Shown piece after piece: positions 16,621 through 25,477 of a DNA stretch of 35,959 nucleotides. The translations under genes were made by a program, and so were the position numbers. The notes beneath the pieces were generated by a model that saw nothing but the letters and a program-made list of their open reading frames with translations, searched no databases and had not been told where the DNA came from. Source of the DNA: Rhinopithecimicrobium faecis (GTDB taxonomy: Bacteria; Bacteroidota; Bacteroidia; Sphingobacteriales; Sphingobacteriaceae); the NCBI GenBank assembly GCA_017942165.1, contig JAGKSB010000020.1, positions 1 through 35,959 of the forward strand, written 5' to 3'. The number at the start of each line of letters is the position of its first letter. The stretch's first letter is position 1.

Positions 16621-17453
16621 TCTGCTAATTTAAAAGTATCCTTTAAGCGAATTCCCTTCTCCGTATGTTGTAAAGTACAGCATTCAAAAGTCGGGTCATG
16701 CTCCAAAAATAAGATGTATTCATTGGCTACGATTTCATTCCAAAAAAGAGCCCTTTCTTCCATGGTGATAAGGGGATTTACATCGTAGCTCATCACATAG
16801 GGGAGCGGGATATGTCCTACAGAAGGGAGCAGATCCGCCATATATAAGATTGTTTTGTCTTTATATTTTATCTGTGGAAGCATCATCGCCTCGGTGTGCC
16901 CATGGACGAATCTAATGGTAATATTAGCATTAAACTGGGGGTTCTGCTCATCGATAAACTTCAGCTGCCCAGACTCTTGGAGGGGGAGGATATTTTCCGG
17001 TAGGAAAGATGCCTTTTCCCTGGGGTTAGGGTTTTTCGTGGCGGCATTCCAATGTGTTTCATTCGACCAATATGTCGCATGGTAGAAGGATGGGCGCAGC
17101 TTTTCTCCTACACGATGGATCGCACCACCGCAGTGGTCAAAATGTAGGTGTGTTAATATTACATCCGTTATATCTTCCCGTGTGTAGCCTAATTTTCCTA
17201 ACGACTTATCCAGGGTGTCTTCTCCATGTCTATGGTAATGGCCGAAAAATTTTTCATTTTGCTTATCGCCCAAACCAGTATCAATCAGAATCAGCTTATC
17301 ACCATCTTCAATTAATAATAAACGCGTCGCCCAATCACAGAGATTAAGGTCATCTGCGGGATTTGTACGTTGCCATATCTGCTTGGGTACCACGCCAAAC
17401 ATCGCACCTCCATCTAATTTAAAAAATCCGGTATCTATAGTATGTAATTTCAT
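16611..17453 (-). CDS. MBL-fold metallo-hydrolase (lactonase-like)
   Basis: The 280-aa protein has the metal-binding HxHxDH motif as H102-L-H104-F-D106-H107 within ILTHLHFDHCGG. Later ligands are likely in RFVHGHTEAMMLP (His) and YMADLLPSVGH (bridging Asp), with a final His in LFLEHDPTFE. MBL hydrolases of this type open lactones or cleave phosphoesters. An AHL-lactonase-like role is possible but not shown. It is cytoplasmic (no signal). Its last codons lie in the 21-bp repeat at 16561-16620, and 227 nt separate its start from pckA, which is divergent. Confidence 0.8.
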   Translation of the reverse strand: MKLHTIDTGFFKLDGGAMFGVVPKQIWQRTNPADDLNLCDWATRLLLIEDGDKLILIDTGLGDKQNEKFFGHYHRHGEDTLDKSLGKLGYTREDITDVILTHLHFDHCGGAIHRVGEKLRPSFYHATYWSNETHWNAATKNPNPREKASFLPENILPLQESGQLKFIDEQNPQFNANITIRFVHGHTEAMMLPQIKYKDKTILYMADLLPSVGHIPLPYVMSYDVNPLITMEERALFWNEIVANEYILFLEHDPTFECCTLQHTEKGIRLKDTFKLADIL

Positions 17454-17621
17454 AAGTATGCTTGTTAGTTAGCCTAAGTTACTGAAATAATGCTATAAAT
17501 TCAAATCATAGTCATAGGTGTAGATAAATTATTTAAAATAAATGAAATTTATTTTCACTTATAACTACTGTATTATCAGTGTGTTAAGTGGGTGTTAAAT
17601 TTACAATAAGCTATTTTCGGG

Positions 17622-17652
17622 TTTGCTATTGTTACTATAACAACTAATTTTG
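17622..17652 (+). promoter_or_regulatory. Promoter of pckA
   Basis: TTTG (17622-17625), 19-nt spacer, TAATTTTG (17645-17652). This fully fits the Bacteroidota consensus, 28 nt before the ATG. Confidence 0.85.
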
Positions 17653-17680
17653 TAGATATCACTCACTAAAAAATCAGGCT

Positions 17681-19294
17681 ATGGGCAATTCTAAAGATCT
17701 GCCGAATCTCGAATATTTACATATTCAGCAAAACAGGGTTATAAAATATCAGGAATCGCTAGCGCAACTAGTGACGGATGCTATTGTTAATAAGGAGGGT
17801 AAACTTTCCGAAACAGGGGCATTGAATGCTTCTACGGGATATTTTACAGGAAGGTCTCCCAAAGATCGCTTTATTGTTCGCGACGACTTAACAAAAGATA
17901 CCGTCTCTTGGGGAGCTATCAATATTCCCTTTGAAGCGTCGGCATTTGATGCTTTATTTAAAATTGTTGGGGAGCACCTCTCATCAAAAGAGCTTTATGT
18001 TCGTGATGCGCAGGCGGGAGCTGACAGTCGTTATGCGCTAGACTTACGCGTAGTTACGGAAAATGCTTATCAGAGTATATTTGCCCTCAACTTATTTATC
18101 GATCCACCGGTTGTGTCGGCGCAGCAGCGTCCAAGCTGGTCTATCCTTTCGGCGCCCAGCTTAAAGATTACAAATTACGCCGACTACGGTCTTGAGAATG
18201 CGAATTTTGTGGTTATAAATTTTACCGCAAAAGTCGTATTAATCGTAGGTACAGGCTATACGGGGGAGATTAAGAAATCGGTGTTCTCCATCCTTAACTT
18301 CCTCTTGCCCTTGCATCATAAGGTGCTTACCATGCACTGTGCGGCAAATACTGATGACTCGGAAAATACGGCTTTATTTTTTGGTCTTTCAGGAACAGGT
18401 AAGACGACTTTGTCGGCAGATCCTTTGCGCCAACTAATAGGTGATGATGAACACGGCTGGTCTAATGAAGGTGTCTTCAACTTTGAAGGAGGATGCTACG
18501 CCAAATGTGTTAATCTCAGCCAAGAGAAAGAACCTGAGATATTTAATGCTGTGCGCTTTGGGGCACTCCTAGAAAATGTTATTTTTAAAGAAGGTACCGA
18601 TATTCCGGATTATGATAATATCGCTATAACGGAGAATACGCGCGTTTCTTATCCGCTTTCCTTTATGCAGGGCGCTTTAACTTCTGGAAAAGGTGCGGCA
18701 CCAAAGAATATTTTCTTCCTTACGGCAGATGCTTCGGGTGTGCTTCCTCCCATTTCAAAGTTGACAACGACACAAGCAATGTATCATTTTATCTCTGGTT
18801 ATACCTCCAAGTTGGCGGGCACGGAGATCGGTGTTAAGGATCCTCAAACAGTGTTTTCTGCTTGTTTTGGCGAAGCATTCTTCCCTCTTCACCCGGGAGC
18901 CTATGCGGAATTATTACGTGAGAAGCTGAATGCTAATCCAAAGATTCATGTGTGGTTAGTAAATACAGGCTGGATTGCGGGGCCTTACGGTGTTGGACGT
19001 CGTATAAAATTAGCCTATACAAGGGATTTAATACGCCAAGCTATTGCTGGGACGCTCTTAGAATCTGCTTTTGAGAAGGATGAATTCTTTCAGTTGTCTT
19101 TTCCCACTTCTGCGGAAGAGGTGCCAGCAAAAATATTGAATCCTAGAAACTTATGGGATGATGGGAAGGCTTATGATGTATCTGCGAATAAGTTAGCAAA
19201 GCGCTTTGTAGCAAATATGGATAAGTATAAGGCTGGCCTATCGGATGATGTGCTTGCCGCAGGGCCTAAATTTATTGAAAGCTCCGAATTATAA
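17681..19294 (+). CDS. pckA: Phosphoenolpyruvate carboxykinase (ATP)
   Basis: The 537-aa protein catalyses oxaloacetate + ATP to PEP + CO2 + ADP, the entry to gluconeogenesis. It has TGYFTGRSPKDRFIV (substrate), a kinase-1a P-loop GLSGTGKTT (G235-T243), the metal/ATP region GDDEHGW, and later NIFFLTADASGVLPP and the C-terminal WLVNTGWIAGPYGVGRRI. The 537-aa length is normal for ATP-type enzymes. It has its own consensus promoter and a long terminator, so it is monocistronic. Confidence 0.95.
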   Translation: MGNSKDLPNLEYLHIQQNRVIKYQESLAQLVTDAIVNKEGKLSETGALNASTGYFTGRSPKDRFIVRDDLTKDTVSWGAINIPFEASAFDALFKIVGEHLSSKELYVRDAQAGADSRYALDLRVVTENAYQSIFALNLFIDPPVVSAQQRPSWSILSAPSLKITNYADYGLENANFVVINFTAKVVLIVGTGYTGEIKKSVFSILNFLLPLHHKVLTMHCAANTDDSENTALFFGLSGTGKTTLSADPLRQLIGDDEHGWSNEGVFNFEGGCYAKCVNLSQEKEPEIFNAVRFGALLENVIFKEGTDIPDYDNIAITENTRVSYPLSFMQGALTSGKGAAPKNIFFLTADASGVLPPISKLTTTQAMYHFISGYTSKLAGTEIGVKDPQTVFSACFGEAFFPLHPGAYAELLREKLNANPKIHVWLVNTGWIAGPYGVGRRIKLAYTRDLIRQAIAGTLLESAFEKDEFFQLSFPTSAEEVPAKILNPRNLWDDGKAYDVSANKLAKRFVANMDKYKAGLSDDVLAAGPKFIESSEL

Positions 19295-19324
19295 TAGGTA
19301 GGTAGCGCATTGAATTATACTAAA

Positions 19325-19382
19325 TAGGTAGCGCATTCACCTAGTTAAGAGATTAACTAGGTGGATGCGCTACCTAATTTTT
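19325..19382 (+). terminator. pckA terminator, 24-bp stem
   Basis: Bases 19325-19348 pair with 19353-19376 over 24 bp. The single T/G position is a U-G pair in the plus-strand RNA only. The loop is GAGA and TTTTT follows at 19378-19382. The outer arm motif TAGGTAGCGCATT is also present as an extra direct copy just upstream (about 19299-19311, with a GTAG insertion). Confidence 0.85.
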
Positions 19383-19390
19383 AATGGACA

Positions 19391-20521
19391 TTACTTCTTT
19401 AATTCCTCGTAAATTACTTGGATCGCCTCCCGAATAAAATCATTGCTATCGTTGGTATAGCCTGTGACACATCCATTGGTGATGACAACAATACCAAATT
19501 TTTCCTTGGGATGGAAGAACATTGCCGAATATAAACCATAGGCCGACCCTGTGTGCCCGATAAGTTTCTTCCCAGCTATCAGCTCTGTATTTTCCCGTAA
19601 AGCTAATCCATATTGCTCCTTTTCAGAACGCTTACGTTGCATATTTTTTGCAGATTTGCTTTTTAGCAAACGTTCCCCAGGGTAAGCCCCATAATTCATG
19701 TGCATCATCATATACGTCGCTAAATCTTTAGCGGAAATTTTCATTCCTCCTGTGGGTGAGAATAGGGGCGTGGAGTAGCCCATTTCATATTTTTTTAATT
19801 CCTCTCTACGCGTGTTGTAGGCTGCAGGGGATGCCGTTAACACGCCCTTTTTATCTTCATAAAGTGTGACAAACTTGGAGGCATCTAAGGAATCCACACA
19901 GTAACCACCATAGACAGCTAACGGCGTTAATATTTGTTGCTTTATATACTGATCAAAACGTGTATTGGTAAATTTCTCTAATACGGCACCGGCTAGATTG
20001 TAGTTTAAATTACAATAGTCGTAGTTTGTTCCGGGTTTATAATCACTGTATGCAAGTTTCCAATCTTTATTTTTCGCTGGATTGACCACATTTAAATCGA
20101 AGTATCCATTGACATCATTCAGTGAAGACCGGTGGCTAAGCACCATTTCCAGGGTGATTTTTGTGGACGGAAATTTGGGGTTACGGATGGGAAAACCAAC
20201 AAGATCGCCAAAATCATCCGAAAGTTTAATTTTCCCTTGTTCCACGAGTTGCATCAATGCCGTTGCTGTAAAAGACTTGGAAATAGAGGCTATACGGAAG
20301 ATGTCATCTTTCTGCAAAGGTGCCTGAAGCTCCTTGTTTTTAAAGCCATAAGCAGCGTGATAGGTCAGGGCATTGTCTTTAACTAAAGCAATGGCGATAC
20401 CGACATTCTGGTATTTTTCACGTAACTGTTCTATTTTTTTATCCAGCTGAACATACGATGTTTGCGCCAGTGCTGGTTTCAGCAAAATAGCAGATAACAG
20501 TAATAGAAATATTCTTTTCAT
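19391..20521 (-). CDS. Serine hydrolase, beta-lactamase/PBP-like (class C fold)
   Basis: The 376-aa protein has a signal peptide (MKRIFLLLLSAILLKPALA, cut before QTS). Active-site motifs are S79-I-S-K82 (SxxK), YCN in DYCNLNYN (YxN) and HTG in LIGHTGSAYG. This is the serine-hydrolase family of esterases and D-Ala-peptidases (PF00144), probably periplasmic. The substrate is unknown. A resistance role is not supported by the sequence alone. It runs toward pckA; their 3' ends are about 97 nt apart and the gap holds the pckA hairpin. The 289-nt region upstream holds the promoter of the next unit. Confidence 0.85.
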   Translation of the reverse strand: MKRIFLLLLSAILLKPALAQTSYVQLDKKIEQLREKYQNVGIAIALVKDNALTYHAAYGFKNKELQAPLQKDDIFRIASISKSFTATALMQLVEQGKIKLSDDFGDLVGFPIRNPKFPSTKITLEMVLSHRSSLNDVNGYFDLNVVNPAKNKDWKLAYSDYKPGTNYDYCNLNYNLAGAVLEKFTNTRFDQYIKQQILTPLAVYGGYCVDSLDASKFVTLYEDKKGVLTASPAAYNTRREELKKYEMGYSTPLFSPTGGMKISAKDLATYMMMHMNYGAYPGERLLKSKSAKNMQRKRSEKEQYGLALRENTELIAGKKLIGHTGSAYGLYSAMFFHPKEKFGIVVITNGCVTGYTNDSNDFIREAIQVIYEELKK

Positions 20522-20719
20522 AAGGGTTGATTAGACTATAAAATTAACTATTTTTTAGGATTTCGCAGTCTCTAAAGATGGAATAACTGAAAATAGTTAG
20601 CCTGCAATTTTTGTTATAACACTATCGCATGTCGATAATTTATGTAGTATTAAGTAAATTAACAGCTACAATAAGCATTTCTTATAGCGAAATAAAGAGT
20701 TATTGATTGAAATATAATT

Positions 20720-20736
20720 TATGTTTGTTTAACATT
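20720..20736 (+). promoter_or_regulatory. Shared -7/start motif of the small-protein unit, copy A
   Basis: TATGTTTG (20720-20727) fits TAnnTTTG and runs directly into TTTAACATT (20728-20736). The inverted sister unit has TAATTTTG followed by the same TTTAACATT. The motif is 83 nt upstream of the small-protein ATG. A weak TTG lies upstream at 20703-20705. Confidence 0.6.
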
Positions 20737-20810
20737 AAATTATCTGAAAGAAATATTTCGTTAAATATATTTAAGTATAGTTATTTTTTATTCACTAATA
20801 AACTTAAGCT

Positions 20811-20999
20811 ATGAAAAAGGAAAATTTAAAACAAAGCTACTTAATGCCCATCATTAAACGTATCGATTTAGAAATAGAAAATGGGTTTGCCGCAAATTCA
20901 GCATTGATTAGAGTAGGTACACCAGGAGCACCTAGCATTCCTGAAGTAGAGGGGTGGATCGAAGAAGGGTTTGAAAGTCAAGATTTCGATATGATGTAA
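20811..20999 (+). CDS. 62-aa small protein, copy A
   Basis: It includes YLMPIIKRIDLEIENGFAAN, then SALIRVG, and ends with W...ESQDFDMM. Over the 22-residue core it matches the copies at 11984 and 24723 without gaps, and it shares the C-terminal DFDMM with the latter. It has no signal peptide; the tail is acidic. The stop is 35 nt before the lipoprotein ATG. A secreted, processed or regulatory partner of that lipoprotein is possible. AANS could be a processing point, but that is speculation. Confidence 0.8.
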   Translation: MKKENLKQSYLMPIIKRIDLEIENGFAANSALIRVGTPGAPSIPEVEGWIEEGFESQDFDMM

Positions 21000-21034
21000 T
21001 ACACCACCATTAACAATTTTAAATTATATATCTA

Positions 21035-22714
21035 ATGAATGATAAAATAAGAACGCTGAATATCTACACGTTATTTTTATTCTTGCTTGTAATTACTTCC
21101 TGTGCTGATAAAGAAAAGCAGGATAATCCGCAAAGAAGGGGCACCTACCTTGTACTTAATCCATCCGTAGAATTAGAAACGTCAGCGAGGAATACAAATT
21201 CTTTAGTTGCGTCCGCGCAGTCACAAAATATTTTATCGGGTAATTCTACGGTTGATAACATGCAATATTTTGACGAATATGATGTACTGGCAACTGTAAG
21301 TAACCTGGAAGCATCAATACGCAATATATCTCGTGCTAATTTACAGCAAGGAGCAGCTAAGCTTTTGGCAGCCACGGCGGATGATGTTGCTACGCAAAGG
21401 TTAGCATTAGATGTTACCTTTAGATTTATTATGTTAAGTGGGGATTTAATTATTTCCAATAGTGTGTATAAGGTGGGAGAGGAGATAAATATCGAACTGG
21501 ATGGGCAGACTACCTATCGTTGGTTTGCACTATCTTTTGAAAGTAATGACCCCGAGTTGCCTATGCCTAATTTAGCGGGTACACTTGCTCGTAGTGAGCT
21601 CGAGAATAAGAACTTTCTTTTTGCCAGTGGCACCTTGGCAGCGGTAACTGGGGAGAATCATTTGGAAATTATCTTTAAGCGCTTAACAGCTCGCATTCGT
21701 GTACAGCTGAATGCCCGCGGACTATTTGGTAGAATAAATAATGAAACAAGTATATCCATTGTTAAAAATGCCAACAATGAGAATGCCATAAAAAGTGGCG
21801 ACTTTAATATCTATACAGGCATCTACGCTAATATCCAAAATGTGGGGCCTATGCTTGCTTCTACCATGGTTGACGAGCCAGGGACGCCCGATATCACCGT
21901 AAAGAATGGCGATTTTTATACCGTTGATACGTCAGCCGTTGCTGCGGGGAATTTAAAACTTCGATTAAATGAGGTTCATGTCACCTTAGACGACGACCGT
22001 ACACGGTCATTCATGACAGCGCGAGACGTGGTCTTTAATACGGCCTTCACACCAAAATTTGGAAACTTATATGAATTGCAAGCTAGGCTCGTGGAGTCTG
22101 CAGTGAGGGTGAAAAATATTCTTTGGGCTCGCTCAAATATTATTTATACCATTGAAAATGTGGACGCCTACCGTTTAAAGTCTAATCCTGGCGGGTCCAC
22201 CACGTCTTCGGGGGATACGGAGTTTTGGAATTGGCAGACTTCCAGCCCCAATAGTCGCGATTATGGAACCCTTGACCCATGTACGCAAGTATACCCCGCA
22301 GGCACTTGGCGTATGCCTACGCAACAAGACTGGGAGGCTATTGGGCAGCCTGATGAAAATAGGGAAATATTAGGCTATATATATGGCGCTGAATATGCCT
22401 ATTTATGGAATCGAGATGCCGACTTTCCTGAAAATTTAGCCTACGATGATAATAATCTATTCCTCTCTTTTGGAGGGTATAGAGATAGCACAGGGATCGT
22501 CTATGAATCTCCCAGCGGAATAGGCTTAGGGATCCTAGCGAGTGGTCAATGTCACTATTGGACTTCATCCCAAGTTAATGGAGCCCCCGTAGGTGTGCAG
22601 GCTTCTTTTAGCAGGCTTATTTGGGGGATTTCTTGGGGAAGCATTACCTATCCTACATCTACGACAAACAACGGTAAAAATATTCGTTGCGTGCGAACTA
22701 GTAGCAGTGTTTAA
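21035..22714 (+). CDS. Surface-type lipoprotein with FISUMP-like domain, copy A
   Basis: The 559-aa protein has a lipobox VITSC followed by ADKEKQD, the charged stretch typical of Bacteroidota surface lipoprotein export. The N-terminal half (about 35-370) has beta-rich, fimbrillin-like segments, for example FKRLTARIRVQLNARGLFGR. The C-terminal part (about 370-559) is a FISUMP-like module: YPAGTWRMPTQQDWEAIG, LFLSFGGYRDS, GQCHYWTSS and GKNIRCVR. It is the same length as its inverted copy at 22822-24501 and similar throughout. Probable outer-membrane lipoprotein; ligand unknown. Confidence 0.8.
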   Translation: MNDKIRTLNIYTLFLFLLVITSCADKEKQDNPQRRGTYLVLNPSVELETSARNTNSLVASAQSQNILSGNSTVDNMQYFDEYDVLATVSNLEASIRNISRANLQQGAAKLLAATADDVATQRLALDVTFRFIMLSGDLIISNSVYKVGEEINIELDGQTTYRWFALSFESNDPELPMPNLAGTLARSELENKNFLFASGTLAAVTGENHLEIIFKRLTARIRVQLNARGLFGRINNETSISIVKNANNENAIKSGDFNIYTGIYANIQNVGPMLASTMVDEPGTPDITVKNGDFYTVDTSAVAAGNLKLRLNEVHVTLDDDRTRSFMTARDVVFNTAFTPKFGNLYELQARLVESAVRVKNILWARSNIIYTIENVDAYRLKSNPGGSTTSSGDTEFWNWQTSSPNSRDYGTLDPCTQVYPAGTWRMPTQQDWEAIGQPDENREILGYIYGAEYAYLWNRDADFPENLAYDDNNLFLSFGGYRDSTGIVYESPSGIGLGILASGQCHYWTSSQVNGAPVGVQASFSRLIWGISWGSITYPTSTTNNGKNIRCVRTSSSV

Positions 22715-22720
22715 CTAAAA

Positions 22721-22764
22721 AAAAACTTACCTACGAAGGTGATATCATTCGCAGGTAAGTTTTT
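22721..22764. terminator. Bidirectional terminator between the inverted units
   Basis: AAAAACTTACCT-x-CGAA (22721-22737) pairs with TTCG-x-AGGTAAGTTTTT (22748-22764), one mismatch, 10-nt loop. A-run and T-run flank the stem, so it serves both convergent genes. Confidence 0.85.
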
Positions 22765-22821
22765 CATTTAAAGGTTTTTTTTTGTTAGAAGAGTTTAAAT
22801 TTGAAGAGAAAATTACAGGTA

Positions 22822-24501
22822 TTAATTATTAATGATATTTCTTACACAGCGGATGTTTTTACCATTGTCTGCTGAGGAAGTGGGGTAGGTAACATCTCCC
22901 CATGAAAATCCCCAAATGAGTCTACTAAATGCGGCTTGCACACCTATAGGCTGTCCTGCCGAAGTAGATGATGTCCAATAATGACATTGACCGGAAGCGA
23001 GTAGGCCAAGTCCCACGCCAATAGGCGTTTGTTGAACACGACCCCAAGAATCTCGATAGCCTCCAAAAGAGAGAAATAGATTGTTGTCATCGTACGAGTT
23101 ATTTGCGGGGAAGTCTGTATCTCGGTTCCAAATATATGCGTATTGAGCGCCAAAGATAAGGCCTAAACTTTCTTCCTTTCTATCAGGCTGTCCAATGGCT
23201 GTCCACTCATTCCTTGTAGGCATACGCCATACACCAGCAGGGTATATACGAGTACATGGATCTACCTGCCCGTAATTACTGGCATTTGGGGTATTCACCA
23301 TCCAATTCCAAAATTCGGTATCGCCATTTGCTGAGGTAGATCCTCCGGGGTTAGACTTCAAGCGGTAGGAGTCGGTATATGCGCTATTATAAATGATATT
23401 AGATCGCGACCAATAGATATTTTTCACCTTCACGGCAGCTTCAATTAAGCGCGTATTTAATTCGTAGTGATTACCAAATTTTGGTTTATACGCATTCTTG
23501 TAGATTATACTATTTGCTTTTCTAAAGGAGCGTGTCCTGCCATCGTCTAACGTAATATTGATCTCATTTAATGTAAGTTTTAAATTTCCCGCAGCGACGT
23601 CTGCTGTATCAATGGTATAAAAGTCACCAATTTTCACTGCACCATCTGAGCCTGATGGATCCATAAACATTGCTGCAGCAGTCAGCGCTTTTGAATTTTG
23701 AATGTTCGTGTAGTTACCTGTAAATATATTGAAATCACCACTTTTAGCAGCGCTCTCATTTGAAGCATTTTTAGTTATAGATAGGGTGGTTGAATTATTA
23801 ATACGGCCAAATAGGCCGCGGACATCCAATTTAACACGTATTCTTGCCGTTAACCGTTTGAAGGATAAATTCAAATAGTTGACACCAGTTTTTGCTTCAA
23901 GCGTACCTTTAGCAAATAGAAAGTTTTGATTTTCCAATGCTGTGCGCGCTATCACTCCAGCACTATTAGGCATGGGTATATTGGTTGATGTATTGTCGAA
24001 GGATAGGGCAAACCAGGTATATGTTTGTTGGCCATCGAGGGCGATATCAATACGCTGACCAACGCTGTACACCTCATTTAAGACAATCAGGGTTCCTTTT
24101 ACAATGACTAGTCGGAATCGCGTACCTGGGCTCATGGGCTGAGTATTATTAGGTGAAGTAGCATTGGCGGATGCAAGCAGTTTTCCAGCTTGTGCTATAG
24201 GTGCTTTTCTAGTGCTACTTAGCGTGCTTGTGCTTTCATTGGGGCTACTTATAATTGCATCTAAATCCCCTAAATACTGTACTTCTTGCGCAGTATTTAT
24301 TGTTGATAATTTCTGCTGTCCAGTATTAGATGCTAAAAGAGGCTTGCTTGCACCCATAAATTGCTCCTTATTTACGGTGGGCCTAACGATAATATGTGTT
24401 CCTTGCTTTGCATTATCATCGTCCTTATTGTCTTTACAGGAAACTGTCAGTGTGATTAATAAGAAGTAAAAAAGTGTTGATTTTGTAAAATTTTTAGTCA
24501 T
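22822..24501 (-). CDS. Surface-type lipoprotein with FISUMP-like domain, copy B
   Basis: The 559-aa protein has a lipobox LTVSC, followed by KDNKDDDN, a strong acidic/lysine export-type signal. It keeps the same order as copy A: FKRLTARIRVKLDVRGLFGR, IYPAGVWRMPTRNEWTAIG, LFLSFGGYRDS, GQCHYWTSS, GKNIRCVR. The two copies differ most in the first 130 residues, where the exposed tip or linker may vary. It is convergent with copy A and shares the terminator. The upstream small protein ends 39 nt before its ATG. Confidence 0.8.
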   Translation of the reverse strand: MTKNFTKSTLFYFLLITLTVSCKDNKDDDNAKQGTHIIVRPTVNKEQFMGASKPLLASNTGQQKLSTINTAQEVQYLGDLDAIISSPNESTSTLSSTRKAPIAQAGKLLASANATSPNNTQPMSPGTRFRLVIVKGTLIVLNEVYSVGQRIDIALDGQQTYTWFALSFDNTSTNIPMPNSAGVIARTALENQNFLFAKGTLEAKTGVNYLNLSFKRLTARIRVKLDVRGLFGRINNSTTLSITKNASNESAAKSGDFNIFTGNYTNIQNSKALTAAAMFMDPSGSDGAVKIGDFYTIDTADVAAGNLKLTLNEINITLDDGRTRSFRKANSIIYKNAYKPKFGNHYELNTRLIEAAVKVKNIYWSRSNIIYNSAYTDSYRLKSNPGGSTSANGDTEFWNWMVNTPNASNYGQVDPCTRIYPAGVWRMPTRNEWTAIGQPDRKEESLGLIFGAQYAYIWNRDTDFPANNSYDDNNLFLSFGGYRDSWGRVQQTPIGVGLGLLASGQCHYWTSSTSAGQPIGVQAAFSRLIWGFSWGDVTYPTSSADNGKNIRCVRNIINN

Positions 24502-24540
24502 ATTTTTAATAGTTTAATTTAGATAAATGGCTTGTAGGCC

Positions 24541-24723
24541 CTACATCATATCAAAATCATAATCTTCACTTCCTTTATTTTTCCATAGTTCTACCTGTGG
24601 CGTCTGTTCATTTAGGGGGGATCCAATGTTAACTTTGGCAGAATTTGCCGCTATACCATTTTCCAATTCAATATTATATTTTACAATTAATGGTTTTAGA
24701 TAAACTAGTTTTAAGTTTTTCAT
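24541..24723 (-). CDS. 60-aa small protein, copy B
   Basis: It contains YLKPLIVKYNIELENGIAAN, SAKVNIGSPL, a W in VELWKNK, and ends DYDFDMM. It shares the core block and the DFDMM tail with copy A and lies in the same place ahead of the lipoprotein. The DFDMM tail is not present in the 11984 copy. Confidence 0.8.
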   Translation of the reverse strand: MKNLKLVYLKPLIVKYNIELENGIAANSAKVNIGSPLNEQTPQVELWKNKGSEDYDFDMM

Positions 24724-24806
24724 TCTTATATGCTTTTTTGTTGTTTAAACAATGAATAGGCTTGCTGTTTTTCTTTTATTATTATTAAAAGCAGTATTTA
24801 TTCGTA

Positions 24807-24823
24807 AATGTTAAACAAAATTA
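24807..24823 (-). promoter_or_regulatory. Shared -7/start motif of the small-protein unit, copy B
   Basis: On the minus strand TAATTTTG (24816-24823) is followed directly by TTTAACATT (24807-24815), the same arrangement as copy A. It is 92 nt upstream of the small-protein ATG. No clear -33 box. Confidence 0.6.
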
Positions 24824-25298
24824 TCTCATTTGCATTTAAATGCATAATTATTTCTAATTTGGAAACTATAGCTGTAGATAAATGTTTACAGTTCTTTTAT
24901 TTTTATATTAAAGTTATTAAAGTGTTTTAAAAATTAAATTAGTTGGTTATTTTACTATAATTGTTTTAAATTATAGTAACCCACCCGAATGCAGTATCTT
25001 TTAATTTAATATTAGGAGCTATATATATATCTAGTATGAAATTATTTAATTAAAAAGATTAATTAGTTTTAAGAAATTTTATTTATAAAAAAATGAAATA
25101 ATTATTTTTTGTGATATTTAAATTACTTCATAGATCGCTAGTCATTTTCATACTTAATTTTTAAACGATAAAATTTAGTAGTAGTAAAATCATGATTTTT
25201 AATAAGAAAAAATATTTCACTTATTAAGGTTAAATTACTTTACTCTTAGAAATTTGTTAAGCCGTGAATAGCCTATGAAAATAAGTATGCGTTTAGCG

Positions 25299-25320
25299 GT
25301 TATTTTAACGTTAAAATAAC
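25299..25320. promoter_or_regulatory. Perfect 22-bp palindrome (candidate operator)
   Basis: GTTATTTTAAC meets its exact complement GTTAAAATAAC with no spacer. No T-tract follows, so it is not a terminator. It may bind a dimeric regulator. It is about 160 nt ahead of the small ORF at 25478. Confidence 0.55.
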
Positions 25321-25477
25321 GTGCTAGAAACAAAAGTAAATTTGCCACTGATTGTAACAACAAGAATAAAATTTGCTAAATCAATAAATATTCCGTATAT
25401 TGTAATAATTCGAAAGATAGGTATGAAAGTTTGGCCTAGTTTTTGATGATAATAAAGTGTAAACAAAATTAAAATAT

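Larger units (their letters stand above)
24724..25477. other. Long AT-rich intergenic region
   Basis: About 750 nt with no convincing gene. It contains the copy-B promoter near 24807-24823, an inverted repeat TTACTATAAT (24952-24961) / ATTATAGTAA (24970-24979), and a perfect 22-bp palindrome at 25299-25320. A 62-codon minus-strand frame at 25311-25499 has no supporting start context and I did not call it. Confidence 0.7.

Noticed and set aside
19391..20521. Beta-lactamase resistance gene
   Set aside because: SxxK, YxN and HxG motifs fit the wide serine hydrolase family; substrate cannot be read from the sequence.
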